Positions 34,477-45,045 of a stretch of 51,935 nucleotides of DNA are shown here, piece after piece. Each line of letters opens with the position of its first letter. Position 1 is the first letter of the stretch. This DNA comes from an uncultured Eubacteriales bacterium. Lineage in GTDB: Bacteria; Bacillota; Clostridia; Oscillospirales; Oscillospiraceae. The position numbers were made by a program, and so were the translations under genes. The notes beneath the pieces were generated by a model. That model was not told the origin of the DNA and ran no database searches. It was given only the letters and a program-made list of their open reading frames with translations. The DNA lies in assembly GCA_900546415.1 (NCBI GenBank), contig URCY01000005.1, positions 1 through 51,935 on the forward strand, given 5' to 3'.

Positions 34477-35273
34477 AGGACATCACGCTTGGGCAGTACT
34501 TCCCCGGAAACACGCCCATTCACCGCATGGATCCGCGCACGAAGCTGCTGCTGACGATGGTCTATATCGTCGCGCTCTTCCTTTGCAAGGGATTCTTCTC
34601 CTACGCCGTCGCGCTGGTCTTTCTGGTCACGGCGGTCGCCGTCTCGCGCATCCGGCTGAAGGCGCTCTTCAAGGGGCTGAAGCCCCTGCTGATCCTGATC
34701 GCGTTCACGGCGCTGCTGAATCTGTTTTACACCGACGGCACGGTGCTCGTGCGCTTCTGGATCTTCAAGATCACCCGCGAGGGTGTGCGCAACGCGTGCT
34801 TCCTCGTGCTGCGCATCGTCATGCTGGTTGCCGGCACCTTCCTGCTGACCTACACGACCTCGCCGATCTCCCTGACCGACGGACTGGAGTCGCTGCTCTC
34901 GCCGCTGAAAAAGATCAAATTCCCGGTGCATGAGCTGTCCATGATGATGAGCATCGCGCTCCGCTTCATCCCCACGCTGATCGAAGAAACAGACAAGATC
35001 ATCTCCGCGCAGAAGGCGCGCGGCGCCGATTTTGAGACGGGCGGTCTGATCCGCCGCGCCAAGGCGCTGCTGCCGGTGCTCGTGCCGCTGTTCGTCAGCG
35101 CGTTCCGCCGCGCCGACGAGCTGGCCGTGGCCATGGAATGCCGCTGCTACCACGGCGGCGAGGGGCGCACCAAGCTGCGCCAGCTCCGCTTCGGGGCGCG
35201 CGACGCCGCTGCATTCGCGGCAGGCTTGCTCCTGCTGGGCGGCATCATCACGCTGCGTATTTTCGGCCTGTAA
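34470..35273 (+). CDS. ecfT: ECF transporter transmembrane subunit EcfT
   Basis: The scaffold membrane protein (267 residues) that couples the two ATPases to a substrate-binding S protein. It has about five membrane helices, and the coupling-helix motif ARG occurs in KARGADFE (about 188-195). The second, usually ARG as well, appears changed near MECRCYHGGEGRTK. No S component is encoded in the window, so the transported compound is unknown. Confidence 0.92.
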   Translation: MLKDITLGQYFPGNTPIHRMDPRTKLLLTMVYIVALFLCKGFFSYAVALVFLVTAVAVSRIRLKALFKGLKPLLILIAFTALLNLFYTDGTVLVRFWIFKITREGVRNACFLVLRIVMLVAGTFLLTYTTSPISLTDGLESLLSPLKKIKFPVHELSMMMSIALRFIPTLIEETDKIISAQKARGADFETGGLIRRAKALLPVLVPLFVSAFRRADELAVAMECRCYHGGEGRTKLRQLRFGARDAAAFAAGLLLLGGIITLRIFGL

Positions 35274-35299
35274 CGCTTTGACCATTCGGAGGTGCAGCA

Positions 35300-36064
35300 A
35301 TGCGAAACATCGCCCTGTTTTTGCGCTATGACGGCTCGGCCTACCACGGCTGGCAGGTGCAGAGGAACGCCCGAACCGTCGCGCAGACGCTCGAGGAGGC
35401 CGCCGCGAAGGTCTGCGGCCACCCGATCCACATGACCGGCTGCGGCCGCACGGACGCAGGCGTCCACGCACGGGTCTACGTCGCCAATTTCCGCACGGAT
35501 TCCCGCATTCCCACCGAACGCATCCCCTACGCGCTGAACACCCACCTGCCGATGGACATTGCCGTCTATGACGCGCGTGAGGTGCCTGAGCGCTTCAACG
35601 CCATCGGCTCGTGCGTCAAAAAGGAATACACCTACCAAATCTACAATTCTCCCATGCGCGACCCGTTTTATGTAAACCGCGCATGGTTCTACCCCAAGCA
35701 TCTCGACGAGGCGGTTCTACAGGCCGCCGCCGATCAGTTTGTCGGCACGCATGATTTCGCCGCCGTCCGCTCGGTCGGCACGGAGGTCAAATCCACCGTC
35801 CGCACCGTCCACCATTTTCAGGTGGAGCGCCGCGGCGACCTGCTGCTCTTCCGCATCTGCGCGAACGGATTTCTCTATAACATGGCGCGCGCCATGACCG
35901 GCACGGCCGTCTACGCCGCCGAGGGCAAGCTCCGTCCGCAGGACATCCCCCGTATTCTGGCCGAGGGACGCCGCACGGCGGCCGGGCCGACCGTTCCGGC
36001 TGCCGGGCTTGCCATGACGCAGCTCTGGTACGACGACGGGGAGGTGGCCTTCCATGTCGAATAG
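35300..36064 (+). CDS. truA: tRNA pseudouridine(38-40) synthase
   Basis: Converts uridines 38-40 of the anticodon stem to pseudouridine (254 residues). The catalytic Asp is D52 in GRTDAGVHA. A perfect GGAGGTGCAGCA precedes the ATG. ecfA1-ecfA2-ecfT-truA is a conserved order in Firmicutes ribosomal-protein regions; here no ribosomal protein genes are attached. Confidence 0.95.
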   Translation: MRNIALFLRYDGSAYHGWQVQRNARTVAQTLEEAAAKVCGHPIHMTGCGRTDAGVHARVYVANFRTDSRIPTERIPYALNTHLPMDIAVYDAREVPERFNAIGSCVKKEYTYQIYNSPMRDPFYVNRAWFYPKHLDEAVLQAAADQFVGTHDFAAVRSVGTEVKSTVRTVHHFQVERRGDLLLFRICANGFLYNMARAMTGTAVYAAEGKLRPQDIPRILAEGRRTAAGPTVPAAGLAMTQLWYDDGEVAFHVE

Positions 36065-37163
36065 CGCCGTCTCGCCGCGCAGACTGCTGCCGCTCTTTCT
36101 CGGGCTGGTCGTGCTCGTGATCGGCCTGTTCGCGGCCTTCCTGCTGCTGAACACAAACGCCCTGGACGGCGCGAAGCGCCGCGCCACCGGCTCGGACACG
36201 ATCGTGTTCGACGCCGATGAGCCGTGCACCGCCGCTCTGCTGGGTCAGACGCTCGCCGTCGCAGACCCGGCCGGTCTGCGCCTCTTCAACGCCGACGGCA
36301 CTGCCGCCGCCGAGCGCTCCGGCAGTCTGGCAGAGCCTGCCCTTCTGACGAACGGCCGCTTCGCGCTGGCCTATGACGTCGGCGGCCCGTGCGCCCTGCT
36401 CCTGCGCGACGACGGCAAGACCGCCGCCACGCTCCCGGTCGACACGGCCGTCTATGACGCCGCGCTGACCGCCGACGGCGACGCCGCCCTGCTCCGCGCG
36501 GGCGCGGACTGCCTCGCCGTGCTGGAGGTCTATGACCGAACCGGCACGCTGCGCTACCGGCGCAATTCCAACACACAGTATCTCAGCGCCTGCGCGCTCT
36601 CCCCGGACGGCGCGCTGCTGGCCGCCGCGACGGCCGGCGAGGCCGACGCCGCGTTTGAGAGCGCGGTCGAGCTTTATCGCACGGGCAAGGAAGAGGTCGT
36701 TTTCCGTCTGCCGCTCGGCGCGGAGGTGCTCTGCGATCTGGCCTTTCTCTCCGACGGAACGCTCTGCGCCGTCGGAGAGCGCACGCTCTATTTTCTCTCT
36801 GCGGACGGCGCGCTGCTCGGCAGCTACGCTCCCGACGGCGGCCGCCTGCTGCGCTGGAGCTTTTCGGAGGACGGCGTCAGCGTCCTGACCGAGTCGTTCT
36901 CCGCTGGAACGGCCTGCTCGCTGCTGCGCCTCGACCGAACCGGCGCCGTGCTGGCCGAGGCCGCGCTGGACGGTGCGCCCCTATCGCTCTCAAGCGCCGG
37001 GAGCTACACCGCCGTTTTGACCGAGCGAAAACTGACCGTTTTCGACAAGCAGCTCCGCGTCACCCTTGAAGCCGAACATTCCGGCAGCCGTCTCGTGCTG
37101 ATGCGCGACGACGGCGTGGCCTACGCCGTGCGAACCGGCGAGGCGCAGCCGTTTAACCCCTGA
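36054..37163 (+). CDS. DUF5711-type membrane-anchored beta-propeller protein
   Basis: A 369-residue protein with a short cytoplasmic tail, one membrane helix (about 12-32) and an extracellular region of repeating beta-strand blades (motifs such as ALSPDGALLAAAT, FLSDGTLCAVG, LRLDRTGAVLAE), six to seven in number. It resembles the DUF5711 family, which is common in Oscillospiraceae-type genomes and has no assigned role. The sequence is very rich in Ala, Asp and Gly. It overlaps the truA end by 11 bases and precedes clpE by 24 bases, so it may be cotranscribed with both. A signal-sensing or assembly role is only a guess. Confidence 0.65.
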   Translation: MSNSAVSPRRLLPLFLGLVVLVIGLFAAFLLLNTNALDGAKRRATGSDTIVFDADEPCTAALLGQTLAVADPAGLRLFNADGTAAAERSGSLAEPALLTNGRFALAYDVGGPCALLLRDDGKTAATLPVDTAVYDAALTADGDAALLRAGADCLAVLEVYDRTGTLRYRRNSNTQYLSACALSPDGALLAAATAGEADAAFESAVELYRTGKEEVVFRLPLGAEVLCDLAFLSDGTLCAVGERTLYFLSADGALLGSYAPDGGRLLRWSFSEDGVSVLTESFSAGTACSLLRLDRTGAVLAEAALDGAPLSLSSAGSYTAVLTERKLTVFDKQLRVTLEAEHSGSRLVLMRDDGVAYAVRTGEAQPFNP

Positions 37164-37187
37164 ATTTCCAAGCGAAGGAGGAACTCC

Positions 37188-39461
<2,274 letters not shown>

Positions 39462-39477
39462 GGAGCTTTCCCACCTT

Positions 39478-40266
39478 ATGACAAAGATCAAAGCCGCATT
39501 TTTCGACATCGACGGGACACTCGTCTCTTTGAAAACCAAGGTCTACCCTCCCTCTGCCCGCGCCGCCATCGCCCGCCTGCGGGAAAACGGCGTGCAATGC
39601 TTCGTTGCAACCGGGCGCTCAAAATTCGAGATCGCCTTGGAGCACCTGCTCGACGGCATCGCCTTTGACGGCTATCTGACCAACAACGGGCAGGACGCCT
39701 ACAGCGCCGACGGCAAGCTGCTCTACGGCACGCCCCTCGATCCCGGCGACGCGGCGGCACTGCTCGACTGGGTCGAGCGCACGGGCGCGGCCTGCTGGAT
39801 GGTCAGCGCCGAGCAGAGCCTGCTCAACCGCCTTGACGCGGACGTCGAGGCCGCCATGGTGTCCATCCACACGCGGCCGCCCACGCTCGGCGACCTGCGC
39901 CCGATGCTCCAAAAACCGATTTATAAGATCGTGCTCTTTGTTCCGAAGGCCGAGCTGGAGCAGGCGCTCCTGCTCGCGCCGCACAGCCGCACGACGCAGT
40001 GGTTTCCCTGCGGACACGACGTGATCTCTGTCGAGGGCGGCAAGCGCAACGCCATGCTCGGCGTTCTGGCGCGCTGCGGCCTGACCGCGCAGGAGGCGAT
40101 CGCCTTCGGCGATTCGGAGAACGACGTGGAGATGCTCCGCGCCGCCGGGATCGGCGTGGCTATGGCCAACGGAACGCCCGATGCGCTGGCCGCCGCCGAC
40201 TACGTCGCCCCGGATTGCGACGACGACGGCCTCGCCCGCGCCCTGACGCACTTCGGACTGATTTAA
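39478..40266 (+). CDS. Cof-type HAD family hydrolase
   Basis: A haloacid-dehalogenase-type phosphatase (262 residues). Motif I is F-D10-I-D12-G-T; a C2-type cap lies in the middle (about 85-185); motif IV is the FGDSENDVEML segment. The family hydrolyses sugar phosphates, nucleotides or flavin phosphates; the substrate cannot be assigned. It follows clpE by 16 bases with AAGGAG at a long spacing and ends before a strong terminator. Confidence 0.88.
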   Translation: MTKIKAAFFDIDGTLVSLKTKVYPPSARAAIARLRENGVQCFVATGRSKFEIALEHLLDGIAFDGYLTNNGQDAYSADGKLLYGTPLDPGDAAALLDWVERTGAACWMVSAEQSLLNRLDADVEAAMVSIHTRPPTLGDLRPMLQKPIYKIVLFVPKAELEQALLLAPHSRTTQWFPCGHDVISVEGGKRNAMLGVLARCGLTAQEAIAFGDSENDVEMLRAAGIGVAMANGTPDALAAADYVAPDCDDDGLARALTHFGLI

Positions 40267-40269
40267 ACA

Positions 40270-40314
40270 CAGAGGGCTGCTGCAAAAACGAATTTTGCAG
40301 CAGCCCTCTGTCTT
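40270..40314. terminator. Bidirectional terminator between the HAD and GNAT genes
   Basis: An 18-bp perfect stem, CAGAGGGCTGCTGCAAAA with its complement, and a five-base loop, followed by TCTTTT on the plus strand. It serves two convergent genes. Confidence 0.85.
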
Positions 40315-40845
40315 TTATACTTCGTAATTCTTTGGGAGACACTGCGGCTCGGGGCGGTCGCAGAGCGTCTTTTCCAGCCAGAGCACGTCGTACCAGCCTC
40401 CCTTCTTATAGCCGACATTGCGGAAGCACGCCGCGTCCCGAAAGCCCAGCGCGCGGTGGAAGGCCACGGACGGCGCGTTCGCCGAGGTCACCACGGCGAA
40501 GAGCTTGTAGTAGCCCAGCCGCGTCAGAATTTCCTCGATGCGCGCATAGAGCCTGCGCCCGACGCCCCTGCCGCGAAGCTCCGGCGCAAGATAGCACGAG
40601 ATCTCGGCATTCCAGCCATAGGCCGCGCGCTCGAAGGCGCGCCCGGCGTAGGCGTAGCCCATGACCCTTCCGTTCTCCTCACAGACGAGCCACGGAAAGG
40701 CCGCCTGATGCTCCTCCAGCCGCCGCGCGAATTCCGCCTCCGTCGGTACGTCATATTCAAAGCTGACCGCCGTGTGCTCCACGAACGGCGCATAGATCGC
40801 CAGCATGGCCGGAACATCCGACCGCCTTGCGTCACGAATCGTCAT
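40315..40845 (-). CDS. GNAT family N-acetyltransferase (Pat/YncA-like)
   Basis: A 176-residue acetyl-CoA-dependent acetyltransferase resembling the phosphinothricin/methionine-sulfone type. Motif A is the YLAPELRGRGVGRRLY segment; motif B covers FHRALGFR. Relatives acetylate amino-acid-like small molecules; the natural substrate is unknown. I use ATG at 40845, because GAGGTG lies six bases upstream; the GTG at 40863 would include that site. Confidence 0.88.
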   Translation of the reverse strand: MTIRDARRSDVPAMLAIYAPFVEHTAVSFEYDVPTEAEFARRLEEHQAAFPWLVCEENGRVMGYAYAGRAFERAAYGWNAEISCYLAPELRGRGVGRRLYARIEEILTRLGYYKLFAVVTSANAPSVAFHRALGFRDAACFRNVGYKKGGWYDVLWLEKTLCDRPEPQCLPKNYEV

Positions 40846-40864
40846 TCTGCTCACCTCGGGCACT

Positions 40865-40893
40865 ATTTTACGCGTTTTCGCCGCAAAAGTAAA
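40865..40893 (-). promoter_or_regulatory. Promoter of the GNAT gene
   Basis: TTTACT (40888-40893) and TAAAAT (40865-40870), 17-base spacer, minus strand. It lies nearly back to back with the plus-strand promoter at 40903-40931. Confidence 0.7.
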
Positions 40894-40902
40894 GCACGGG
40901 AC

Positions 40903-40931
40903 TTGGCAAAGCCCGATTTTTTTGATATGCT
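40903..40931 (+). promoter_or_regulatory. Promoter of the FUSC-like gene
   Basis: TTGGCA (40903-40908) and TATGCT (40926-40931) with a 17-base spacer and extended TGA before the -10. Confidence 0.7.
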
Positions 40932-40958
40932 GATAAGAGAAGCGAAAGGAGGGCGCAT

Positions 40959-41849
40959 ATGAACCGTCTCTACCCCGGCCCGCGTATGCTCAAGACCGCG
41001 CTGGCCGTCGCAATCGCCGTGCTCATCGCGCATTTGCTCACGCAGACCGAGCTATCGCTCTTTTACGCCGGGTTCGGCGCGCTGATCGCCATGGAGACCA
41101 CGCTCAGCAAGGCGCTGCGGCAAGGGCTTGTCCAGCTCACGGGCGTGTTCTGCGGCACGCTGCTCGGCTATGCCTGCGGCCTGCTGTTCCCGCCCCCCGC
41201 GCCCTTCTGGGCCGCCGGGCTGGGCGTGCTGCTCCTGCTCCTGCTGCTGCATAATCTGCACATGGACTACGCCGCCTCGCTGGCCTGCGTGATCTTTCTC
41301 TCGGCCAGCCTGATCCCGACGGAAAACCTTGTCGGTGACTCGGTGCAGCGGCTGCTCTGCACGGCGATTGGTCTGGCCACGGCGCTCGTCATCAATATCG
41401 CGATCCGCCCCTATAACAACCGCCGCATCGTCGGGATGCTGCACCGGCTGCGGCAGACCGTCGCGGACGATCTGGCGCAGGTCGTGGTGCGCGAATGCTT
41501 CCCCGATCTTCAACGGGAAATCACCCTGCTGCGGCAGCTCGACCACGAGCTGGAGCTGTACCACAGCCAGCGCATCCTGCACCGCAGGGGCGACGACGAG
41601 GCACTTTTGCGCGGCTGCTTCCGGCTTGCCGAACGCATGACGCAGGAGCTGGAGGCCATCTGCGGCATGGACAGTCTGGGCGACCTCTCGCTGGAGAACG
41701 GCGCCAAGCTGCTGGCGCTCGGTCTGCCCATCCCGGAGGCAGGCATTCAGGGGCGCAAATGCACCCGGCAGGATACGCTCGTCATGAATTACCATCTGGA
41801 AAAGCTCCTCGCCGCTTACTCCTATCTGGACGAGCTGCTCCGCACATAA
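40959..41849 (+). CDS. Aromatic acid exporter/FUSC-like membrane protein (ArAE_1, YgaE type)
   Basis: A 296-residue protein with six closely spaced membrane helices in the first 150 residues and a helical cytoplasmic half (about 155-296). This is the layout of the ArAE_1/DUF939 family, related to the p-hydroxybenzoate efflux AaeB group. Substrate unknown. The start has AAAGGAGGG upstream and its own promoter. Confidence 0.8.
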   Translation: MNRLYPGPRMLKTALAVAIAVLIAHLLTQTELSLFYAGFGALIAMETTLSKALRQGLVQLTGVFCGTLLGYACGLLFPPPAPFWAAGLGVLLLLLLLHNLHMDYAASLACVIFLSASLIPTENLVGDSVQRLLCTAIGLATALVINIAIRPYNNRRIVGMLHRLRQTVADDLAQVVVRECFPDLQREITLLRQLDHELELYHSQRILHRRGDDEALLRGCFRLAERMTQELEAICGMDSLGDLSLENGAKLLALGLPIPEAGIQGRKCTRQDTLVMNYHLEKLLAAYSYLDELLRT

Positions 41850-41863
41850 TCCCGGAATATTCA

Positions 41864-41898
41864 ACACCCCTTCGGAATAGAGTTTTCCGAAGGGGTGT
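41864..41898 (+). promoter_or_regulatory. Perfect hairpin enclosing the ribosome site of the M14 peptidase gene
   Basis: ACACCCCTTCGGAA (41864-41877) pairs with TTCCGAAGGGGTGT (41885-41898) over a seven-base loop. The only ribosome-site-like sequence, GAAGGGG, lies in the 3' arm, six to eight bases before the ATG at 41904. There is no T tract, so this is a poor terminator. It could block translation until melted, or be a remnant of a repeat. Confidence 0.6.
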
Positions 41899-41903
41899 GT
41901 GCA

Positions 41904-43109
41904 ATGACGGAGCAATTGGTGAATTTGGCGCTGCGGCGCGCCGGGGCTGCGACGCTCGCGGATTTTCAGCGGGAGAACGGCCTGCCGCAGACCGGGCAGA
42001 CCGACGAGGCGACCGAGAAACGGCTGCTGCCGCTGCTATTAGGATATGAACGTCATCGCGTGCAGCGCGGTGACACGCTCTGGACGCTGGCAAGGCGCTA
42101 CGGGACGCGCGTCTGCGCCATCGAGACGGCAAATCCGGGCGTCGATGCAAGTCGGCTGCGCATCGGGCAGACCTTGACGGTTCCGCTCGGCTTTCCGGTC
42201 GTGCCGACGGACGTACCGTTCCCCTCGGAGCTGCTGGCGCTGTGTGTGCGCGGTCTGACGGCGCGCTACCCGGCCATCAGCAGCCGCCCGATCGCCGTCA
42301 CACTGCGCGGGAAGCCCGTCACGCTGCTGAAATTCGGGCAGGGGCCGCGCTCCGTGCTCTATAACGCCAGCCACCACGCCAACGAATGGATCACGACGCC
42401 GATCCTGCTGCACTTTTTGGAGCAGTACGCCGACGCCGTTTCCGGCGGCGGCACGATCTTCGGCCGCGACGCACGCGCGCTGTTCCGGCGGACGCAGCTC
42501 TACCTCGTGCCCATGGTCAATCCGGACGGCGTTGACCTCGTCACGGGCGCGCTCCGCCCCGACGACCAGTTTTACAGAACCGCCGAGCTGATCGCGGCAT
42601 ATTACCCCGCCATCCGCTTCCCGGACGGCTGGAAGGCCAATCTGAGCGGCGTCGATTTGAACCTGAACTACCCGGCCGAGTGGGAGCAGGCGAAAAAAAT
42701 CAAAGCGGCGCAGGGCTTTGACGGCCCCGCACCGCGGGATTTTGTCGGCGAAGCGCCGCTCGATCAGCCCGAGTCGCGCGCAATGGCGGCGCTGACGCGG
42801 CAGGTCAATCCGCGCCTGACGCTCTCCTATCACAGTCAGGGCGAGGAGATCTATTGGAAATTTCTGGACTTTGCGCCGGCCGGCGCGCAGCTCATCGGCG
42901 AGGAATTCGCCCTCGTCAGCGGCTATGCCCTGTGTGACCCGGCGTTTCAATCCTCCTTCGCGGGCTATAAGGACTGGTTTCTTCAGGAGTTCAACCGTCC
43001 GGCCTACACGGTCGAGGTCGGGCTGGGCGTGAACCCTCTGCCGATCACGGATTTTCCGTCGATCTACGCCAAAAATCTGGGCATTCTGGCGCTCGGGCTG
43101 GAGCGCTGA
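41904..43109 (+). CDS. M14 gamma-D-glutamyl-L-diamino acid peptidase with PG-binding and LysM domains
   Basis: A zinc carboxypeptidase-fold enzyme that cuts peptidoglycan stem peptides (401 residues). Order: a small PG-binding-like helical domain (about 1-45), one LysM domain (about 48-93), then the M14 domain. Zinc ligands are H158-x-x-E161 and H310, and the general base is E371 in YTVEVGLG. No signal peptide is seen. The domain set recalls endopeptidase I of Lysinibacillus sphaericus and Bacillus YqgT, which act on spore or lysed-cell peptidoglycan. ATG at 41904 is preferred over GTG at 41895, which falls inside the hairpin. Confidence 0.88.
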   Translation: MTEQLVNLALRRAGAATLADFQRENGLPQTGQTDEATEKRLLPLLLGYERHRVQRGDTLWTLARRYGTRVCAIETANPGVDASRLRIGQTLTVPLGFPVVPTDVPFPSELLALCVRGLTARYPAISSRPIAVTLRGKPVTLLKFGQGPRSVLYNASHHANEWITTPILLHFLEQYADAVSGGGTIFGRDARALFRRTQLYLVPMVNPDGVDLVTGALRPDDQFYRTAELIAAYYPAIRFPDGWKANLSGVDLNLNYPAEWEQAKKIKAAQGFDGPAPRDFVGEAPLDQPESRAMAALTRQVNPRLTLSYHSQGEEIYWKFLDFAPAGAQLIGEEFALVSGYALCDPAFQSSFAGYKDWFLQEFNRPAYTVEVGLGVNPLPITDFPSIYAKNLGILALGLER

Positions 43110-43120
43110 GCCGCCCGCGT

Positions 43121-43369
43121 TCAGGCGTCGGCCTCGCACAGAGCCGCAATGCAGCCGCGGCAGACGCGCTTGCCGCCGAATTCGATCAGCCCGTCCGCAT
43201 TGCCGCAGAACAGGCAGGTCAGCTGGTGCTTGTGCAGGATGATCCGGTCGCCCTCGACAGAGATCTCCACCGGGTCATGCTCCGAAATATCCAGCATCCG
43301 CCGCAGCTCAATGGGCAGCACGATGCGCCCCAGCTCGTCGACACGGCGAATGATCCCACTGTTTTTCAT
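43121..43369 (-). CDS. AbrB/SpoVT-type transcription factor with C-terminal zinc ribbon
   Basis: An 82-residue DNA-binding protein. The SpoVT-AbrB swapped-hairpin domain (2-47) has the RRVDELGRIVLP core. A second half carries C52-x2-C55 and C70-x2-C73, a compact zinc ribbon. AbrB proteins control transition-state and stress genes. ATG at 43369 follows GGAGGAAGTATC; an upstream in-frame start at 43417 lies within the terminator hairpin and is rejected. It converges with the M14 gene only 11 bases away. Confidence 0.88.
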   Translation of the reverse strand: MKNSGIIRRVDELGRIVLPIELRRMLDISEHDPVEISVEGDRIILHKHQLTCLFCGNADGLIEFGGKRVCRGCIAALCEADA

Positions 43370-43401
43370 GATACTTCCTCCGAAATGCAACAGTTCAACG
43401 G

Positions 43402-43439
43402 AAAACGTGCGCATCAAGATCGCTTGATGCGCACGTTTT
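43402..43439. terminator. Strong terminator of secG
   Basis: A 17-bp perfect stem, AAAACGTGCGCATCAAG with its complement, and a four-base loop, ten bases past the secG stop on the minus strand, ending in TTTT on both strands. Confidence 0.85.
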
Positions 43440-43448
43440 GAATGCTTC

Positions 43449-43688
43449 TTACTTGAGCAGCAGGGCGTTGACCAGCGTCAGCAGCACAAAGGCCGCTGCG
43501 ATCCACTTGGTCGCGCTTTGCAGCTTGGCATCGAGCGTTGCGCCGCTCTTGCTGAAGTAGTTCTCGGAATTGCCGCCGGTCAGGGCGCTGAGGCCGTCCT
43601 CCTTGCTGGACTGGAACATCACGGCAAGCGTCAGGACGACACAGGAAATCAACTGGGCAACCAGAAGGACGATTTGAAGTGCAGACAT
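43449..43688 (-). CDS. secG: SecG protein translocase subunit
   Basis: A 79-residue auxiliary subunit of the SecYEG channel. Two membrane helices (about 4-24 and 60-78) flank the conserved cytoplasmic FQSSKEDGLSALTGG loop. Its own promoter (43775-43803) and terminator make it monocistronic. Confidence 0.92.
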   Translation of the reverse strand: MSALQIVLLVAQLISCVVLTLAVMFQSSKEDGLSALTGGNSENYFSKSGATLDAKLQSATKWIAAAFVLLTLVNALLLK

Positions 43689-43774
43689 AGTAAACCTCCC
43701 AAAATTGCCGCGCTTACGGCTGGCGGCGGGCCGAATTCAAGTTCAAATGAACGAAGCTTCAAGCAGTAATATTA

Positions 43775-43803
43775 ATTTTAGCACAAATCGCGCTGTTTTT
43801 CAA
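43775..43803 (-). promoter_or_regulatory. Promoter of secG
   Basis: TTGAAA (43798-43803) and TAAAAT (43775-43780) on the minus strand, 17-base spacer, extended TGC before the -10. Confidence 0.8.
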
Positions 43804-43826
43804 GACTTTTTTAGAAAAAAGTCTTT
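43803..43826. terminator. AT-rich hairpin between prfB and the secG promoter
   Basis: AAGACTTTTTT and AAAAAAGTCTT form an 11-bp stem immediately after the prfB stop. It has few GC pairs and no T run on the minus side, so it is a weak terminator for prfB. Confidence 0.4.
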
Positions 43827-43827
43827 T

Positions 43828-44952
43828 TCATTTTGTCACCCATGTGTTCGTGGCAGCGCAGGTCAGATAGGCGTTGATAAAGCCGTCGAGGTTCCCGTCC
43901 ATGACCGCGTTGATGTTCGTGGATTCATAGCCCGTGCGGGTGTCCTTCACGAGCGTATAGGGCATGAACACATAGTTGCGGATCTGGCTGCCCCACTCGA
44001 TCTTCATCTGCGCGCCCTTGATGTCGGAGATCTTGTCGAGGTGCTCGCGCTCCTTGATCTCGATCAGCTTCGAGCGCAGCATCCGCATACAGGTCTCCTT
44101 GTTCTGGAACTGGTCGCGCTGCGTCTGGCAGGCGACGACGATGCCCGTCGGCTTGTGGATCAGGCGCACGGCCGAGGAGGTCTTGTTGATGTGCTGGCCG
44201 CCCGCGCCGGACGAGCGGTAGACCTGCATCTCAATGTCCTCCGGACGGATCTCGACGTCCTTGGAATCGTCCGCGATCTCCGGAATGACCTCGACCGCGG
44301 CGAACGAGGTCTGCCGCCGCGCGTTCGCGTCAAACGGGGACACGCGCACCAGTCGGTGCACGCCGTTCTCGCTCTTGAGGAAGCCGTAGGCATTCTCGCC
44401 CTCGACGAGGATGCTGGCGGATTTGATCCCGGCCTCGTCGCCGTCGAGGTAGTCCAGAATTTTATAGGTCAGGCCGTGCGACTCGACCCAGCGGGTATAC
44501 ATGCGATAAAGCATCTGCGCCCAGTCCTGCGCTTCCGTGCCGCCCGCACCGGCCTGAAAGGACACGATGGCGTTGTTGCCGTCGTATTCGCCCTTGAGCA
44601 GCGTCTCCAGCCGCGCCTCCTCCATATCCTTTTCCAGCGCGTCGTAGCCGTGCTTCAGCTCATCGAGCATGGAGTCGTCGTTCTCCTCGAGCGCCATCTC
44701 GCAGATGGTCATCAGGTCGTCCCATGCGGCGGTCATGTGTGCGTATTTGTCACGCTTGCTCTCGAGCGACTTCGTGCGCATCACGGCCTTCTGCGAGCGC
44801 GCGGGGTCGTCCCAGAAGCCCGGCGCCTCTGCCATTGCGTGCAGACGCTCCAGCTCGTCGAGCACGCTCTGCGGCAGGAAGGCCGCCTTCAGCTCGACCA
44901 GCTTGGGCTTCAGCTCGTTTAATTTCGCTTTATATTCTTCAAATTCGATCAT
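43828..44952 (-). CDS. prfB: Peptide chain release factor 2, without programmed frameshift
   Basis: Reads UGA and UAA stop codons and releases the peptide (374 residues). The recognition tripeptide is S205-P-F207, which marks RF2 rather than RF1, and the catalytic motif is G251-G-Q253. In many bacteria prfB holds an in-frame UGA near codon 25 that forces autoregulatory frameshifting. Here the frame is uninterrupted through that region (LKAAFLPQSVLDELERL), so that control is missing. ATG at 44952 follows GGAGAAACGGCT; an extension to 45006 would run through the promoter. Confidence 0.95.
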   Translation of the reverse strand: MIEFEEYKAKLNELKPKLVELKAAFLPQSVLDELERLHAMAEAPGFWDDPARSQKAVMRTKSLESKRDKYAHMTAAWDDLMTICEMALEENDDSMLDELKHGYDALEKDMEEARLETLLKGEYDGNNAIVSFQAGAGGTEAQDWAQMLYRMYTRWVESHGLTYKILDYLDGDEAGIKSASILVEGENAYGFLKSENGVHRLVRVSPFDANARRQTSFAAVEVIPEIADDSKDVEIRPEDIEMQVYRSSGAGGQHINKTSSAVRLIHKPTGIVVACQTQRDQFQNKETCMRMLRSKLIEIKEREHLDKISDIKGAQMKIEWGSQIRNYVFMPYTLVKDTRTGYESTNINAVMDGNLDGFINAYLTCAATNTWVTK

Positions 44953-44985
44953 AGCCGTTTCTCCATTACAGATTTTTCCTGCATA

Positions 44986-45014
44986 AGTATAACCGAAAAT
45001 CGGCAATAAGTAAA
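44986..45014 (-). promoter_or_regulatory. Promoter of prfB
   Basis: TTTACT (45009-45014) and TATACT (44986-44991), 17-base spacer, minus strand, 34 bases before the start codon. Confidence 0.75.
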
Positions 45015-45045
45015 GGCTAATTTTCGAGAATCCCCGATTTTGCAG

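Noticed and set aside
43828..45006. Frameshifted prfB
   Set aside because: A continuous frame with a good ribosome site covers the whole RF2, so no frameshift needs to be assumed.
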